Of a stretch of 10,324 bases of DNA, positions 1-6,268 are shown piece after piece (within the stretch, counting starts at the first letter, position 1; every line of letters starts with the position of its first letter). Both the position numbers and the translations under genes were made by a program. The notes beneath the pieces are model-generated. The model did no database searches and was not told where the DNA came from. It saw only the letters and a list, made by a program, of their open reading frames with translations. Source of the stretch: an uncultured beta proteobacterium (GTDB lineage Bacteria > Pseudomonadota > Gammaproteobacteria > Burkholderiales > Burkholderiaceae_C); contig CAIWRE010000077.1 of the NCBI GenBank assembly GCA_903914985.1, positions 1-10,324 of the forward strand. Reading direction: 5' to 3'.

Positions 1-471
1 CCCCGCTCCACGGATGGCTGCCTGGTGCTGTCCAACCCCGACATCAAGGCCTTGATCCGCCAGATCAACGTTGGAGCAACACCAGTGGTGGTGTCATCCC
101 AACTGGTTTGGAAGCCCGCAGCGCAGTTGCAAGCCCAGGCCCACCCCTTTGAGTCCGCGCTCAGGACATGGCGTGAGGCCAAAGAATCCGGTGATTTGAA
201 GAAAGTACTGGGTTTTTACACGCCTGATTTCGCCAGTTACGGAAAAAATCTGGAGCAATACACACCCCAGATCCGCGCCGAGCTCAAGACGTCCAAAGGG
301 CATACGATCGAACTCAAAGACCTGAGCTACCTGCACTGGAGTGACTCGGCCGAAACCATGGTCACGACCTTTGGCGAAGTGGTGGCAGGGCGGCGAACCG
401 GCATCCACAAGCGCCAGTACTGGATACGTACGGCCAAGGACTGGCAAATATTTTTCGAAGGAGTGATTTGA
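1..471 (+). CDS. L,D-transpeptidase/L,D-carboxypeptidase (YkuD fold) with C-terminal NTF2-like domain, 5'-truncated
   Basis: Only the last 156 codons are present; the frame is open from base 1, so the gene begins outside the window. The first residues read RSTDGCLVLSN, which matches the end of the YkuD catalytic motif; the Cys encoded at 19-21 would be the nucleophile that attacks the peptidoglycan stem peptide. The upstream catalytic His is not in the window. After a short linker, roughly residues 45-156 (ALRTWREAKESGDL... to WQIFFEGVI) resemble an NTF2/SnoaL-like cone fold. YkuD followed by NTF2 is the architecture of the Helicobacter Csd6 and Campylobacter Pgp2 L,D-carboxypeptidases, so trimming of muropeptides is as likely as cross-linking. 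The protein should act in the periplasm. Its TGA overlaps the ATG of the next gene (TGATG), suggesting translational coupling. The YkuD call is firm despite the short piece; transpeptidase versus carboxypeptidase cannot be decided. Confidence 0.8.
   Translation, partial: PRSTDGCLVLSNPDIKALIRQINVGATPVVVSSQLVWKPAAQLQAQAHPFESALRTWREAKESGDLKKVLGFYTPDFASYGKNLEQYTPQIRAELKTSKGHTIELKDLSYLHWSDSAETMVTTFGEVVAGRRTGIHKRQYWIRTAKDWQIFFEGVI
457..463 (+). promoter_or_regulatory. Ribosome binding site of the secreted cyclophilin gene
   Basis: GAAGGAG lies 7 bases before the ATG at 471 and inside the end of the preceding coding region. It supports the ATG at 471 over the in-frame TTG at 468 and the later ATG at 486. 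Confidence 0.75.
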
Positions 472-1067
472 TGCACCAATCCGCTATGCGCCTGTCGCGG
501 CGAGTGGCCACAGGCACCGCGCTCGGACTGCTGTCCTTCGCTTTAAGCATGTCCATCCATGCTCAGACAAGTGCCCCCCGGGTCAAATTCCAGACCAGCC
601 AGGGTGATTTTGTGGTGGAACTGCAGCCGGCAAAAGCACCGAAAACGGTGGACAACTTTCTGCAATACGTGGCCGATAAACATTACGACGGCACGATTTT
701 TCACCGCGTGATCGACGGCTTCATGATCCAAGGCGGTGGATTTACCCCCGCGATGGTGCAAAAGCCCACACGCGCACCCATCCCGCTGGAGGCCAACAAT
801 GGCCTGAAAAATGACGTGGGTACGATCGCCATGGCGCGCACCGGCAATCCGAATTCCGCAACCTCCCAGTTTTTTATCAACGTCGCCAACAATGCAAGTT
901 TGAACGCGCCGCAACCGGACGGCTATGGCTACGCCGTTTTTGGTAAGGTCGTCAGTGGCATGGACGTTGTTGACAAGATTCGCCAGTCCCCAACCGGCAA
1001 CCAAAACGGCTTTCAAAACGTGCCGGCCACCCCGATTACCATCACTTCCGTTAACCTGCTGAAATAA
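471..1067 (+). CDS. ppiA: Periplasmic peptidyl-prolyl cis-trans isomerase (cyclophilin type, PpiA-like)
   Basis: This 198-residue cyclophilin catalyses cis-trans isomerisation of X-Pro bonds. The first 31 residues form a signal peptide: basic MRLSRR, a hydrophobic stretch TALGLLSFALSM, then IHA before QTSAP, a plausible signal peptidase I site. So it should fold exported proteins in the periplasm. The cyclophilin domain follows (about 38-198), with FHRVIDGFMIQGGGF (catalytic Arg79), NSATSQFFINVAN and YAVFGKVVSGMDVVD, all family hallmarks. The length fits E. coli PpiA (190). It overlaps the upstream L,D-transpeptidase gene by one base and is followed after one base by a leaderless paralogue, so the three are probably one transcript. 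The fold is certain; the symbol is assigned from the signal peptide and similarity, and substrates are unknown. Confidence 0.9.
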   Translation: MHQSAMRLSRRVATGTALGLLSFALSMSIHAQTSAPRVKFQTSQGDFVVELQPAKAPKTVDNFLQYVADKHYDGTIFHRVIDGFMIQGGGFTPAMVQKPTRAPIPLEANNGLKNDVGTIAMARTGNPNSATSQFFINVANNASLNAPQPDGYGYAVFGKVVSGMDVVDKIRQSPTGNQNGFQNVPATPITITSVNLLK

Positions 1068-1068
1068 T

Positions 1069-1575
1069 ATGAGCCAACCTAAAGTAGAACTTCACATTGC
1101 CAACTTTGGCGTCATCACCATCGAGCTGGACCAGGAAAAAGCGCCCCTTTCGGTAGAAAACTTTCTGGGTTACGTTGCCAACGGCTATTACGACAACACG
1201 ATCTTCCACCGCGTGATTCCTAACTTCATGGTTCAAGGTGGTGGCATGGAGCCTGGCATGGGCCAAAAAAAGACCGCAAAGCCGATCGAAAATGAAGCTG
1301 CCAACGGCCTGAAAAATGACAAATACACCCTGGCTATGGCCCGCACCAGCGACCCCCACTCCGCCACGTCGCAGTTTTTTATCAATGTTGCGAACAACGA
1401 CTTTTTGAACCACACAGCACCGTCCTCGCAGGGTTGGGGCTATGCCGTATTCGGCAAAGTCGTCGGCGGTTCGGACATCGTTGACAATATCCAAAGCGTG
1501 GCGACCGGTCGCAAAGGCTTTCACGACGACGTGCCCAAAGAAGACGTGGTCCTGACCAAGGCCGTAGCGCTCTAA
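1069..1575 (+). CDS. ppiB: Cytoplasmic peptidyl-prolyl cis-trans isomerase (cyclophilin type, PpiB-like)
   Basis: This 168-residue cyclophilin has no signal peptide: it starts MSQPKVELHIANFG directly on the first strand of the fold, so it should work in the cytosol. Visible hallmarks are FHRVIPNFMVQGGG (catalytic Arg48), LAMARTSDPHSATSQFFINVANN and WGYAVFGKVVGGSDIVD. Length and sequence fit E. coli PpiB (164). The ATG follows the stop of the secreted paralogue by one base, with no clear Shine-Dalgarno, so translation probably depends on ribosomes finishing ppiA. The two cyclophilins are clearly related throughout, which points to an old tandem duplication with one copy adapted for export. The next gene, lpxH, starts 14 bases after the stop. 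Confidence 0.92.
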   Translation: MSQPKVELHIANFGVITIELDQEKAPLSVENFLGYVANGYYDNTIFHRVIPNFMVQGGGMEPGMGQKKTAKPIENEAANGLKNDKYTLAMARTSDPHSATSQFFINVANNDFLNHTAPSSQGWGYAVFGKVVGGSDIVDNIQSVATGRKGFHDDVPKEDVVLTKAVAL

Positions 1576-1589
1576 CGTAGGCTGCTGTG

Positions 1590-2372
1590 ATGGAGATCAC
1601 CGCAGCGCCGCACTGGCAAACGGTGGACTTCATTTCGGACTTGCATTTGCAGGCCAGCGAGCCTGAAACTTTTCAGGCACTGGCCAAATACCTGGCGAAG
1701 ACACCGGCACAGGCTCTCTTTATCCTGGGCGACTTGTTTGAAGTCTGGGTCGGCGACGACGTGCTCGAGACAGCAGGTTTTGAGTCCAGCGTCGCGCAAT
1801 TGTTGCGTTCGGCAAGCCGCCGCCTGGACCTTTTTGTCATGGTCGGCAACCGGGACTTCCTCATGGGTGAGCGCCTGTTCGCCGCAAGTGGTGTCCAATG
1901 CCTTGACGAGCCCAGCGTCTTGCAGTTTGGCTCTACCCGGTGGCTGCTGGCGCACGGCGACGCCCAGTGCCTGGACGACCTGCCCTACCAGGCGTTTCGC
2001 GCCCAGGTGCGCAGCCCTGCTTGGCAGCAGGAGTTTCTGAACAAGCCCTTGGCCGAACGCCAAGCCGTGGCGCGCCACATGCGCCAACAAAGCGAGGCCC
2101 AGAAAAAACAGCTGGCTAGCACGCAGGCGCCTTGGATCGACCTGGACGCGCAAGCCTGCCGGGCACTCCTGCAAGCCCACCAAGCCGATCACATGGTGCA
2201 TGGTCACACCCACCAGCCGGCACAGCACAATCTTGGGCGAGGTCAGACACGCTGGGTTCTCAGTGATTGGGACCTGCGCGCGACACCACCGCGTGCGCAG
2301 ATCCTGCGTCTGCAAAGTTCGCAATCCGAACCCTGCAGGTTGACGCTGGCCGAAGCTGCCAGCGTCCACTGA
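1590..2372 (+). CDS. lpxH: UDP-2,3-diacylglucosamine diphosphatase LpxH
   Basis: LpxH hydrolyses UDP-2,3-diacylglucosamine to lipid X and UMP, the fourth step of lipid A synthesis, at the inner face of the cytoplasmic membrane. The 260-residue protein is a calcineurin-like metallophosphoesterase with the full ligand set: SDLHL (Asp17, His19), GDLFE (Asp48), GNRDF (Asn87), HGD (His122) and HGHTH (His204, His206). These correspond to the Mn-binding residues known in E. coli LpxH (240 aa). GDLFEVWVGDD and the helical insert between HGD and HGHTH are typical of LpxH rather than other phosphoesterases. The start is either the ATG at 1590 or the adjacent GTG at 1587; neither has a strong Shine-Dalgarno (only TAGG about 9 bases upstream), so I chose the ATG. 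It closes the plus-strand cluster and converges on the DUF349 gene 29 bases on. Confidence 0.93.
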   Translation: MEITAAPHWQTVDFISDLHLQASEPETFQALAKYLAKTPAQALFILGDLFEVWVGDDVLETAGFESSVAQLLRSASRRLDLFVMVGNRDFLMGERLFAASGVQCLDEPSVLQFGSTRWLLAHGDAQCLDDLPYQAFRAQVRSPAWQQEFLNKPLAERQAVARHMRQQSEAQKKQLASTQAPWIDLDAQACRALLQAHQADHMVHGHTHQPAQHNLGRGQTRWVLSDWDLRATPPRAQILRLQSSQSEPCRLTLAEAASVH

Positions 2373-2395
2373 CCGGCTGCCCCTTCCGGGGCCGG
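2373..2395. terminator. GC-rich hairpin between convergent stops; candidate bidirectional terminator
   Basis: The 29 bases between the lpxH stop (2370-2372) and the minus-strand DUF349 stop (2402-2404) hold a stem: CCGGC (2373-2377) pairs with GCCGG (2391-2395) and CCC (2380-2382) with GGG (2388-2390), with a two-base bulge and a five-base loop. It is the only structure in the gap and lies where both transcripts should end. No T-run follows on either strand, so it is not a textbook intrinsic terminator; it may aid Rho-dependent ending or protect 3' ends. Confidence 0.4.
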
Positions 2396-2401
2396 CAGAA
2401 C

Positions 2402-5122
2402 TTAGCGCTTGAGCAGAGCTTTCAAGCTGTTTTGCAAGCGCCGGGCATCACCCGCAGCGAAGGGCGATCCCAATACGACTGCTACATCCTGGCCCCAAGT
2501 TTGGGCTGGCGACGGGTCATTGCGACGCGTCAGCAGCTGCAACTGCATAGCGCGGCGTTCGTCCAAATGGTCTGCGGGCGTGGGAATCTCGGCGGCCATC
2601 TCCAAGCGCAGCAAGGCCTGAGCCGGCGTGGTACTTGGTTTCGGCGGATTGCCACCAAGGGCATTCGTCCACAGAGTGCGGGTTGCGGCATTGACCTGTT
2701 GACCGAGCACTTGCGCGCTGGGAATCTGGGCACCGTCGCGGCTTTCCCAAGCGGTCAGCAGCTGCGTCAGTGCTTCACCATGGGCTTGCGCGGCAAGCTT
2801 GCGCAACGCGAATTGCGCGCTTTCCAGCGCTTCACGTTGCGCTCTGAATGCGGCATCGCCCAAGCGCGGCGCAGCCGGGCGGACGTCACCACGGTCACCT
2901 CGCGGATCCCGCTCGCCACGGTCGCCCCTGGCATCGCGCCCACCGCGTCCTGCGTCTTTGCGGTCGTTCCATTTGCCGGTGCGGCCGGTGTCGGCGGCAG
3001 GAGTCTCGCGCTTCATGCCCGGCCGGTCATCGCCACGCATTGCCACCACGGGTTTAGGGGCGGCCTTGGGCGCAGGCGCAGCGATTGGCACTTCTGCTGC
3101 AGTGACGTCAGCTGGAGCGGCATCGGTGATCTGAGCCCCTGTCGCGTCACCATCGCGTGTTTCGCCGTCGGCTGTGGCAGCCTCCACCGACGCTTCTCCG
3201 GCGGTCGCTACCGCATCGGCAACGGCTTGAACCTGCGCCTCTTGGGCACCTGCGGCTGTGACCTGTGCCTGGGCTTGGGCTTGGCCATGCAGTGCTGCGT
3301 CCAAGGCTGCCATGGCCGCGCGAATCTGCCCGACATCGCCCGTCGCATTGGCGGCTTGCAGTGCTTTGGACGCGTCCATCACCACCCGGTCGCGCTGGCC
3401 CAGCGAGGCTTCCGCCTTCTCACGCTCTAGCGTTTTGCGCTGGAAGGCGTCGTCAATGGGTTTGCGGAAGGCATCCCACAATTTTTGTTCCTGGCGCCGG
3501 TCGATCGGCACCTGATGGGCTTGGGCCTGCCAGCGCTGCTGCAGCGCACGCACGGCGTCGATGCGCAATACGGGAGCCTCACCCAAGGATTTGGCCTCTT
3601 CGATCATGGCGCGACGCAGTTCCAGGCTTTGCGCCTGCAATGCTTCCAAGGGCGCCGCAGCAGTGGCAATCGCAGCCTTCCACAAGGGTTGCAGCTCGGC
3701 AAAGGCCTTTTCACCCAGATGACCGGCGTCACGCCAACGGTCGCCAAACTGGTGCAGGATGCGGTTAAAGCCTTTCCAGTCGCCGTCGCGTGCAGTGCGG
3801 TTTTCTTCCGCCCAGGTGTTGAGTTCGGCAATCAAGGCCAGGCGCTGATTGCGATGTTCCACCGCTTCGGCTTTGAGCTTTTCCAGCCACGCCTCCACGA
3901 CTTTGTGCGCCGCGTTGCAGGCCTCGTCAAAGCGCTTCCACAGGGCATGGTTGGGCACGCCACCCTGGTCCGTTTGCTTCCATTGCTCCCGCATGGTGCG
4001 CAGCGTGTCCTGCATTTTGCGTCCGCCAATGGCTTGGCCCTCGGGGCGCTTGAGCAAGCCTTCGGCTTTGATCAGCAACTCTTCGCGCAACTGGTCGGCG
4101 CGCCAGCGTTGCCAGCCTTCCAGCTCCCCCGCAGCGGCCAAGGCCGACTGGGCCTGGGTTTCGAGCTTGTGGTCAATCACTTTGCCAAATTCTTTGAGCG
4201 CCTGGCGCAAGGCATTGGCAGCACCTGCGCTGGCCTTGCCGTGGCCTTCGCTGGTTTCTTTTTCCAGCTGTGTGAGCACCTCACGCACTTTTGCATTGGC
4301 GGCTTCGCGCACAGCAGGATCGACTGGCGCCTTGGCGGGTTTGGCCGCTGGCTGCAGTACCGCGCGCTCGGCCCGTAACTCTTCAGCCCACACACTCACG
4401 GCAGGCAAAGCGGCCGTCGCATCTTGCGAGGCCGTCACGGTCTGCTGCAAGGCCAATTGAAACGCTTCCCACACCACCACCAACTGGGCACGCGAGGACT
4501 CGAGCATCGGGGTGAACTTCAAATCCGTGCTGGCCCAGCTGGCGTTGGCAGTTAACCGGGCGGCCTGGGTTTGCCACTGGGCAATGTCAGCGCCCAAGGC
4601 ATCTGACACCGCTTGCGCTTCCTTCCAAGGTTTGGTGGACAGCACCTCAATGCGCTGCGCCAGCAGCACTGCAGCCTCACGCTGCACTTGCGCCTGGTGC
4701 TGCAGGTCCTCGATCAAACGCACGCGCTCGGCGATTTGCATTTTCAGACTCGCCAAAGGTTCCTTGCTCAAGGGGGCACCGGCTTTGGCTGCGTCACGCT
4801 GCCAGGCCATCGCGTCTGCGATATTGAGCTTCGTAAGCTCCAGCAAACCTGTGGCCTTGGAAGCCCATTCAGCAGCCAAGCCTTCTTGCAACTTGGTCCG
4901 TTTGGCATCGTCAAGCCGCTCGCGTAACAACTTGGCCGCGCCTTTGTCCCGGCTGCTGAGTTCTTTGAATACCTCTGCCAGCACCTCGTTTGCGGGGTTG
5001 GTTTGCAACCATTCACGAACGCGGCTGGCCCGCTCTCCGGCCGTGGCACCGGTGAATGCGCCGCCGGTAATTTTGTCCAACTGGGTCAGATCGGAAGTTT
5101 TGTTTGCAGGAGTCGACGACAC
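2402..5122 (-). CDS. Large coiled-coil DUF349 domain protein with Arg/Gly/Asp-rich tract
   Basis: A 906-residue acid- and Ala-rich, mostly helical protein with no signal peptide or membrane segment, so probably cytosolic. Three related helical units look like DUF349 repeats, at about residues 366-425 (LRTMREQWKQT...LWKRFDEACNAAH), 450-515 (ILHQFGDRWRDAG...LWKAAI) and 522-573 (VRALQQRWQAQ...LWDAFRKPIDDAF). Each has the spaced Trp pattern (Q/R-W ... LW..F) of that family. Residues about 615-710 are Ala/Gln/Val-rich low complexity, and 714-748 is a charged tract with repeated RGD/RGG-like units. A helical C-terminal domain follows. The biochemical role of DUF349 proteins is not established, and I assign none. 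I chose the GTG at 5122 because AAAAGG lies 6 bases upstream and residues then read SSTPANKTSDLTQL; the frame stays open 38 codons further, to a GTG at 5236, but that stretch crosses an inverted repeat and looks non-coding. The gene appears to be transcribed alone. Confidence 0.85.
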   Translation of the reverse strand: MSSTPANKTSDLTQLDKITGGAFTGATAGERASRVREWLQTNPANEVLAEVFKELSSRDKGAAKLLRERLDDAKRTKLQEGLAAEWASKATGLLELTKLNIADAMAWQRDAAKAGAPLSKEPLASLKMQIAERVRLIEDLQHQAQVQREAAVLLAQRIEVLSTKPWKEAQAVSDALGADIAQWQTQAARLTANASWASTDLKFTPMLESSRAQLVVVWEAFQLALQQTVTASQDATAALPAVSVWAEELRAERAVLQPAAKPAKAPVDPAVREAANAKVREVLTQLEKETSEGHGKASAGAANALRQALKEFGKVIDHKLETQAQSALAAAGELEGWQRWRADQLREELLIKAEGLLKRPEGQAIGGRKMQDTLRTMREQWKQTDQGGVPNHALWKRFDEACNAAHKVVEAWLEKLKAEAVEHRNQRLALIAELNTWAEENRTARDGDWKGFNRILHQFGDRWRDAGHLGEKAFAELQPLWKAAIATAAAPLEALQAQSLELRRAMIEEAKSLGEAPVLRIDAVRALQQRWQAQAHQVPIDRRQEQKLWDAFRKPIDDAFQRKTLEREKAEASLGQRDRVVMDASKALQAANATGDVGQIRAAMAALDAALHGQAQAQAQVTAAGAQEAQVQAVADAVATAGEASVEAATADGETRDGDATGAQITDAAPADVTAAEVPIAAPAPKAAPKPVVAMRGDDRPGMKRETPAADTGRTGKWNDRKDAGRGGRDARGDRGERDPRGDRGDVRPAAPRLGDAAFRAQREALESAQFALRKLAAQAHGEALTQLLTAWESRDGAQIPSAQVLGQQVNAATRTLWTNALGGNPPKPSTTPAQALLRLEMAAEIPTPADHLDERRAMQLQLLTRRNDPSPAQTWGQDVAVVLGSPFAAGDARRLQNSLKALLKR
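2879..2983 (-). repeat. Imperfect short repeats encoding the Arg/Gly/Asp-rich tract of the DUF349 protein
   Basis: On the plus strand, variants of CACGGTC(A/G)CC recur (for example CACGGTCACC and CACGGTCGCC) with related TCGCCAC and GGCATCGC units. In the protein this gives DRKDAGRGGRDARGDRGERD and then PRGDRGD. Such tracts usually arise and change length by slippage. They are low-complexity and probably disordered. Confidence 0.6.
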
Positions 5123-5158
5123 GTGGAACCTTTTGGTGGGGGGAGCAAAAATGATGGG

Positions 5159-5182
5159 CCCTATTTTCGCCCCGAAATAGGG
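5159..5182. promoter_or_regulatory. Inverted repeat, candidate operator or 5'-UTR hairpin upstream of the DUF349 gene
   Basis: CCCTATTT (5159-5166) is matched by AAATAGGG (5175-5182). If one T is left out, the stem extends inward by CG/CG to ten base pairs around a CCC loop. It ends 36 bases upstream of the DUF349 GTG start and directly abuts the plus-strand TAAAAT box. It could be a protein-binding site controlling one or both divergent genes, or fold in the DUF349 leader RNA. I do not recognise the binding protein. Confidence 0.5.
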
Positions 5183-5184
5183 AC

Positions 5185-5190
5185 TAAAAT
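5185..5190 (+). promoter_or_regulatory. Possible -10 box (TAAAAT) for the lytic transglycosylase gene
   Basis: ACTAAAAT occurs here and again upstream of glyA, at the only two intergenic regions of more than 100 bases. TAAAAT matches the sigma-70 -10 consensus at five of six bases. At a 16-18 base spacing no TTGACA-like -35 box is present (TATTTT at 5162-5167, within the inverted repeat). Use of this site would leave a leader of about 170 bases. Confidence 0.3.
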
Positions 5191-5258
5191 GCCCGTTCGA
5201 CGATTTCCGGCGGGTTTTTGCAGGCTTCAGGCCCACTTACCGCCGCCCCGGGCTCCGA

Positions 5259-5275
5259 GCGCCACACTTTGGCGC
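5259..5275. other. Short perfect hairpin in the intergenic region
   Basis: GCGCCA (5259-5264) and TGGCGC (5270-5275) are perfect complements around the loop CACTT. No T-run follows on either strand, so it is not an intrinsic terminator. It would lie in the transglycosylase leader if transcription starts near 5197. Confidence 0.35.
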
Positions 5276-5368
5276 AGCATGAGCCACTCCCCCTGTGGTT
5301 TTCCAAGCGGCCCCCTTCATGACGGGACACCGCACCACAGACAGGCACCGCACTGAACAAGGACGCGC

Positions 5369-6136
5369 ATGACCCCAGGCAAACGTATTCAAGCAGCTTT
5401 GGCCACCATGGCACGGGACACGGTCAACGGCTTCCTTCAAGTCACACACAATGGATTTGCCCTTTTGGGTTTGGCCGTGATGTTTGGGGGCGTGATGCTC
5501 ACGACACAACCAGACATGCGGCAGGCGGGCGAATTGCAACTCATAAGCTGGCTCCAAGAGCGACAGGAATCGCTCTCGGGCCTGGTCTCCGGTAAAGCGA
5601 CCGACCGGGTGACCGCGGTCAATCCCAAAGACTTGTCCAAGCCGCAAGCTGCGTTGGCTTTCTGGTTGTCCAAGAAGTACAACGTGGCGCCGGAGCCGCT
5701 CAGCGCCCTGGTGGTCGAAGCCTTTGAGACCGGTACCCGCACCAAACTCGACCCCACCTTGATTCTGGCCGTCGCCGCCGTGGAATCCGGCTTCAACCCC
5801 TTTGCCCAAAGCCCTGTCGGCGCCCAAGGCCTGATGCAGGTGATGACCCAGGTGCACGGCGACAAATACGAGCGCTTTGGCGGCAAGCTGGCCGCTTTTG
5901 ACCCGGTGGCCAACATGCGGGTGGGCGTCAAAGTACTGCAGGAATGTATTGCACGGGCCGGCTCTTTGGAGCAAGGTCTGAAGCTCTATGTCGGTGCAGC
6001 CAATATGGAAGACGATGGTGGCTATGCCGCCAAAGTGCTGGCCGAGCACGCGCGTTTGCAAGCGGTCGCCGCGGGCCGTCCGATACCGGCGGCCAATACG
6101 GCAGGCGCGCGCACCGCCAGTGGCGACAAGGCGTAA
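5369..6136 (+). CDS. Membrane-anchored lytic transglycosylase (SLT domain)
   Basis: This 255-residue protein cleaves the MurNAc-GlcNAc bond of peptidoglycan to give 1,6-anhydro-MurNAc ends. A short cytosolic N-terminus (KRIQAALATMARD) leads to one hydrophobic segment, about residues 29-45 (NGFALLGLAVMFGGVML), with no cleavage or lipobox site, so it is probably a type II inner-membrane protein with the enzyme in the periplasm. The SLT domain runs from about 125 to 230: AVAAVESGFNP (catalytic Glu139), SPVGAQGLMQVM and LKLYVGAAN (Tyr207, in place of the usual Tyr-Asn-x-Gly). The C-terminal 25 residues are low-complexity. The ATG has AAGGA 5 bases upstream. It stands alone between a divergent and a same-strand neighbour, 132 bases before glyA. 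The family is firm; the exact Mlt class and its role (growth, division or assembly of a surface machine) are open. Confidence 0.88.
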   Translation: MTPGKRIQAALATMARDTVNGFLQVTHNGFALLGLAVMFGGVMLTTQPDMRQAGELQLISWLQERQESLSGLVSGKATDRVTAVNPKDLSKPQAALAFWLSKKYNVAPEPLSALVVEAFETGTRTKLDPTLILAVAAVESGFNPFAQSPVGAQGLMQVMTQVHGDKYERFGGKLAAFDPVANMRVGVKVLQECIARAGSLEQGLKLYVGAANMEDDGGYAAKVLAEHARLQAVAAGRPIPAANTAGARTASGDKA

Positions 6137-6268
6137 TCAGACCGTTTCACGGCGCGATTCGAACATCCGGCCCCCCGGGGCCCTGCACTAAAATTCGCAG
6201 CGATTGGCAGGGCTGCCCAGGCTTCTGTCCCCGCCCAAAAACCTTTTTTAACTACCCAGGACACCTCC
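6137..6268 (+). promoter_or_regulatory. glyA upstream region with possible -10 box and leader
   Basis: The gap holds a very GC-rich self-complementary block (GGCCCCCCGGGGCC, 6169-6182), then ACTAAAAT with a possible -10 box TAAAAT at 6189-6194, the near-palindrome TGGCAG(GG)CTGCC, a run of six to seven T at about 6244-6249, and AGGA (6258-6261) 7 bases before the glyA ATG. No good -35 box is visible at 16-18 bases. The leader would be about 68 bases. I see no known riboswitch core. Confidence 0.4.

Larger units (their letters stand above)
5123..5368. other. Divergent intergenic region between the DUF349 gene and the lytic transglycosylase gene
   Basis: About 246 bases must carry the start signals of both divergent genes. 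Features seen are a strong inverted repeat (5159-5182), a possible plus-strand -10 box TAAAAT (5185-5190), a six-base-pair hairpin (5259-5275), a duplicated CACCGCAC (5328-5335 and 5346-5353), a distant pair CTGTGGT (5293-5299)/ACCACAG (5334-5340), and ribosome binding sites at both ends (AAAAGG on the minus strand at 5134-5129; AAGGA at 5359-5363). No credible small gene or RNA gene was seen. Confidence 0.6.

Noticed and set aside
1572..2369. A 265-codon minus-strand open frame opposite lpxH
   Set aside because: LpxH on the plus strand has every metal ligand; the antisense product has no family features.
2267..3430. A 387-codon plus-strand open frame overlapping the ends of lpxH and the DUF349 gene
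   Set aside because: It is antisense to the DUF349 coding region, has Arg/Cys/Gly-rich composition and no recognisable motif, and starts inside lpxH.
3485..4378. A 297-codon plus-strand open frame inside the DUF349 gene
   Set aside because: It is antisense to helical repeat units with a consistent protein pattern; the open frame is a by-product of codon bias.
6169..6183. GC-rich palindrome after the transglycosylase gene as an intrinsic terminator
   Set aside because: The loop would be too small if fully paired and no T-run follows; it may simply be a GC-rich promoter spacer.
6137..6268. Possible riboswitch (glycine, folate or FMN) before glyA or the rib genes
   Set aside because: The glyA leader is short and shows only simple palindromes, and there is no intergenic space before ribD or ribE for an FMN element.
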